From the NCBI GenBank assembly GCA_004151065.3, contig NWUY0304188872.1, positions 1 through 10,389 on the forward strand: a stretch of 10,389 nucleotides of DNA. The letters are read 5' to 3'. Of the stretch, positions 7,477 through 10,389 are shown piece by piece (position 1 is the first letter of the stretch; each line of letters starts with the position of its first letter). The DNA comes from Larix sibirica. Lineage: Eukaryota > Streptophyta > Pinopsida > Pinales > Pinaceae. The position numbers and the translations under genes are program-made. The notes below the pieces were generated by a model. The model had not been told where the DNA came from. It saw only the letters and a program-made list of their open reading frames with translations, and searched no databases.

Positions 7477-7594
7477 CTAGTGATTGGAGGCTGGTGAAGT
7501 TGTCCCACCCTTCTGAGCAGCACGTTGTGTAGATTCAGGCCCGAAAAACTCCTCTATTGATTGGGGCACACTTGGGCTCTTTGACTTCTTCAAC
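7477..7594 (-). other. Exon-like segment / leader module of repeat B (minus strand)
   Basis: On the minus strand CACTAACTAATTC (a branch-point-like CTAAC), then TTTGTGTTGCAG (AG at 7596-7595), opens a 118-base segment. It closes with CTAG-GTAAGTAC (donor at 7476). One frame stays open to a TAG that forms the last three bases, with residues such as SVPQSIEEFFGPESTQ. All three frames contain a stop, so it is not a plain internal coding exon. Its last 57 bases align with the end of the repeat A module without a length change (CTAC, GTGC-G-T, AG-AAGG, AGGTAAGTA), which makes a shared leader with a splice donor the better reading. Confidence 0.3.
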
Positions 7595-8774
7595 CTGCAA
7601 CACAAAGATTTGAATTAGTTAGTGAAAATCACGAAACTAAAACAATCTCAGCACTACAACTTGAAATAAACATGCAGATCAACAAGAAGTTTAGCAAGAA
7701 AAAAAAAGGCAAGAAAGGGAAAATCAATTTCTCTTGGCGGAAACCCCCTATGGCTGAGAACACCAAGTCACTTTGGACGAATTTGATCTTGCTTCCCTGC
7801 ATGCAAAGCATCAAAATGTTACCACAAATCAATAACACTGAAATCTAACAAGTTGAAGAGGATGGCAAGGGCCAAGATTCATCCAACTCATCCAAAACAT
7901 TAGAGAAGAAGCAACACACAAGACTGGTTTTCTATTATTGTTGAAAATGGCCAAAAGTCCTTAATAAATGATGACTCACTATCTTGTATAGAGAAGAGAT
8001 GAGCAAGATCCCTAGCCCAAAAGGATGAATGGATGGGATTAAAACATAGCTAATAGAGATCAATGGATGAGATTATTTCTCATTTTACATTTAGAAATTG
8101 CTGGAAATTACCATCAAGTTGAAGGGGGCGAATTGCCTCATAGAGCCCATGTGGCATATAAAAATCCCAAGTTATAACTTACATTGCAGTGTTAGGGCCC
8201 CTAGGGGATCCCCTTGGTTGCCTTGGTACACATTTGCTTAAGATGAAGTGGTGTGGCCCCCTTGGAGAGAATGCAACCCCCCCCCTCGTGACCACTTGCA
8301 AAATTGAAGTATACAGTTGTTGAGATGACTAGGAGATGGTTGATAAATGACTAGTGGCGTAATCCATGATGACCCAAGTCAATGCTTTGCATTTATGCAA
8401 TCCTGCCGCTATACATTTTAAACCATAGTCTTTTTTTAAATTGAACCTTAATAGGAAACCATTTTAATAATTCACCATTAGTTGGATCTTGGTTTTCCCT
8501 TGCTCAAATTGAAAATCTAATGCCACAGATAGATTCCTTGACCCTCAAAACCTTGGTGTGGATCAAATTCATGCCAAAATCCAATCTGCAATGTGACTTA
8601 TAGAGTTGCTCCAAATAATTAAATTAAACTTAGGGTAAAATGTTGAAACTTAGGAAAATTATTCCATTATTAACCTATTAATCCTATATACTGCAAATTA
8701 TATTTGGAGGGGTCCAATTGGACTCCAAAGACAGTAACATGATCAATGATGACTATGTGAAGATCTCATGTTGC

Positions 8775-8834
8775 TGGTTGGTCCTGTTGACCAAGTCAAA
8801 CTGCTGAAAAAGTCAAACTTGGTCAAAGTTTGAC
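8775..8834. repeat. Cluster of GTCAA/TTGAC motifs with a perfect 9-bp inverted repeat
   Basis: GTCAAACTT (8812-8820) and AAGTTTGAC (8826-8834) are perfect inverted copies around GGTCA. A second pair, TTGGTC and GACCAA, lies at about 8779-8794. TTGAC is the core of the W-box bound by WRKY factors, and several copies occur in about 60 bases. On the minus strand this falls in the U3-like part of repeat B, where enhancers sit. The regulatory role is inference. Confidence 0.45.
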
Positions 8835-9429
8835 CATGGTGAAAGCTGATATAAGGACCATATCCAAGGCCTAATGAGGATGATAGAACACTTGATTATG
8901 AAAAATATTGACAAACAACTAAGCCTAAGATCATATCCTACATCAATGATCATCATTTGACTCTTTGCATAATTTATCCTCATAGCACAAAAACATAACA
9001 AAACATAAAGTAAGAAATGTCTTATATACATATCATCCTCTAGCATAACCATCACAAAGTATTGCATAGATCAACCTTCCTCATGGGTGGAGTGAATGGT
9101 CATCAAGTCAAAAGGGTTAGTCAAGTGGGTTATTGATCAATGGAAGGCTTGAGTTACTCTTGGAGAGAAGGGGAAAATGAATTCTTTGTGACATTTACTA
9201 GTTTGGAAAACATTAGGGATCAGGGTGTCTCACAAATGGATGATGTGCTAGAAGGTACTCTTTTGACTTTAGCAAGACCCCCCCCCTTTTATTTCATATT
9301 TCACACTTTGCATTTGATTTTTCACTTTTCATACTTTTTCATTTGACTTTCTTTTTTTGGATATTTTGTTGAAGCACTTTTTTTTTTTATTTTGCAATGC
9401 TTTAGTTGACTCATGACTAAAAGGTATTG

Positions 9430-9591
9430 GTCTCGGATTTACAACATGTGACTTCATATCAAGCGAATCCTCAAAGCGGTGTGTGTTGATGTCCTCTTTG
9501 GTTCTAGATTTGTGTCGATGTTGATTTGAGATAGGTAGTATGGACTGGTTATTTTATCTTGACCTGGGTCTAGATCCTTTTTGTCTCGTGA
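9430..9591 (-). other. Junction between repeat B and the gag-protease fragment
   Basis: On the minus strand the protease frame meets a TAG at 9594-9592, then stays open for about 45 more codons to a TGA near 9458. The peptide has no reverse transcriptase motif. No clear polypurine tract or target-site duplication is visible. Confidence 0.3.
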
Positions 9592-10389
9592 CTATTCATG
9601 CTTGGGTGGAGAACTTCTCAGTCTATACAGCCTATACTTACTTCCCTTCCATTTAAATGTCATGTATTGTTTTTGTAGGTTGTTAGAGTAAGTTCCTAAT
9701 GATGTTAACCAATCGACGCCTAATATCATATCTAATTCCTTGAGTGGTAAGGCATAACAATTAAGTTGTAGGTTTAAGTTTTGTATTTGCAATGACACCT
9801 TATCGAATTTCCCTACTTCTTCGACGTGTTGATCAACGATGGTTGTCACCTTGATATTTTTCATGGGGTACACAAAAAGATTAAGTTCCTTTGCTATGTT
9901 GATATCTATTAGATTGTGTGTAATTCCAGAGTCGACTAGAATTGTGATGTTTTTATCTGTAATAGATTGTGTAAGTCGCAATCTCTTTGGTCCTATATGT
10001 TATGATTATGTTGCTTGGAATAAGAGTTGTTTGTCCTTTCTTTGTGAGTAATTGGCTTTCCTTCTGTTGGGTGTTAACCTTCTTAGGCATCGCTAAATAT
10101 TGATCCTTACAAGTTTGTTGGATACATATAACTGTTGCTATTGATACTTCAGGTGAGCTTGTGTTTGTATCAGAATCGGACGTATCTTCTTTTGCAGGGA
10201 CTTGTACTTCCTTTTGATTTATGATTTTGCAGTGTGTAGTATGATTTCTACTGCATTTATGGCCCGGGGTCCAATCTTTGACACATCGGAAACAAGTAAT
10301 TTTCTTCTTTTTTTCTGTCATTGTTGGAGCGACTGGTGAATTTTTTTAACCTTTTCAACTTCATAGCCATATGATTGAGGATTGTTGCA
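9592..10389 (-). pseudogene. Ty3/gypsy retrotransposon gag (zinc knuckle)-protease fragment, frameshifted and truncated
   Basis: Read leftwards on the minus strand, three frames make one decayed polyprotein piece. Frame 1 (10389-10318, entering from outside the window) looks like a gag tail. Frame 2 (10348-9953) carries the zinc knuckle CFRCVKDWTPGHKC at 10294-10253, of the short CX2C-X7-H-X-C form common in plant chromovirus-type Gag, followed by an acidic Ser/Thr-rich linker. Frame 3 (9999-9592) is a retropepsin-like domain with ILVDSG (catalytic Asp at 9933-9931), THNLID and ILGVDW (about 9726-9709). In a complete element, reverse transcriptase, RNase H and integrase would follow. Here the frame stops at 9594-9592 and repeat B begins about 160 bases on. 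The changes of frame fall near an A7 run (10347-10341) and between 10002 and 9953. The element cannot be functional as it stands. The gypsy assignment is firm; the clade (chromovirus-like) is less so. Confidence 0.85.

Larger units (their letters stand above)
7477..9429 (-). mobile_element. LTR-like repeat B, right copy of the diverged direct-repeat pair
   Basis: This copy is colinear with repeat A at an offset that drifts between about 3271 and 3301, as expected from accumulated indels. Minus-strand signals are a U3-like region of about 1.4 kb, TATACAA (7990-7984), a U5-like region and TCTACA (7533-7528), followed by a degraded counterpart of the PBS-like sequence. It contains C9 runs at 8277-8285 and 9278-9286. 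A protease fragment of a Ty3/gypsy element begins only about 160 bases to its right, but the two need not belong together. With A as 3' LTR and B as 5' LTR the interior would be only about 1.35 kb, so the element would be non-autonomous or internally deleted. The high divergence means an old insertion. Confidence 0.6.

Noticed and set aside
7477-7594. PQSIEEFF in the candidate segment resembles a PCNA-interacting (PIP) box
   Set aside because: The spacing lacks the leading Gln of the consensus, the frame is short and ends at once, and the segment aligns with a retroelement leader module.
7629-7838. 69-codon minus-strand frame with a hydrophobic segment in repeat B
   Set aside because: The hydrophobic part comes from a T-rich tract (minus strand of the A-run near 7701-7707), and the frame is not kept in repeat A.
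8277-9286. C9 runs at 8277-8285 and 9278-9286
   Set aside because: They are simple homopolymers in a transposon-like repeat, with no array structure; G/C runs also occur in repeat A.
9140-9346. Plus-strand 68-codon frame starting MEGLSYSW
   Set aside because: It lies inside repeat B, where the homologous block of repeat A has indels that break this frame; the end is low-complexity T-rich sequence.
9140-9591. Reverse transcriptase continuing from the protease fragment
   Set aside because: No RT motif (such as a YxDD-type box) is visible in any minus-strand frame before repeat B begins.

Overview
The window reads as nuclear DNA of a seed plant. It has no bacterial-style gene packing. The only confidently recognisable cellular gene is the spliced tail of a plant-specific membrane C2-domain protein with standard GT-AG introns. 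Most of the rest is A+T-rich, decayed LTR-retrotransposon sequence. Old repeats on this scale, and a retroelement inside an intron, would suit a large repeat-rich genome such as a gymnosperm's, but the sequence alone does not settle the lineage.

Layout. 1-470 (+) is LTR-like sequence with a TATA box, short tandem repeats upstream of it and a CA-type end. It appears to lie inside an intron of the gene that follows. 1298-1603 and 1802-1993 (+) are the last two coding exons of a synaptotagmin-like protein close to the NTMC2T3/SYTF group (Arabidopsis At3g18370 type): the end of a C2 domain, then a C-terminal charged helix. 1994-4189 holds the probable 3' UTR and non-coding DNA with a two-unit 80-bp tandem repeat, a degenerate roughly 50-65-bp repeat and several inverted repeats.

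From about 4190 to 9429 the main structure is a pair of diverged direct repeats of about 1.9 kb (A about 4190-6128, B about 7477-9429), colinear at an offset of about 3.27-3.30 kb. On the minus strand they look like LTRs: a TATA-like box at the same place, a CTAC motif, then a PBS-like and splice-donor-like module. The 1.35 kb between them has no recognisable pol gene but has minus-strand exon-like segments. At the right edge, 9592-10389 (-) is a broken Ty3/gypsy gag-protease fragment: zinc knuckle, two apparent one-base frameshifts, then a retropepsin domain with no reverse transcriptase after it.

The C2 gene and the retroelement remnants do not form a pathway. I see no CRISPR array, tRNA, rRNA or defence-like cluster, and no convincing new system. 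The best leads are the A/B repeat pair with its shared PBS-donor module, the intronic LTR with a sense-oriented promoter, and the C2 domain with an incomplete calcium-binding loop.
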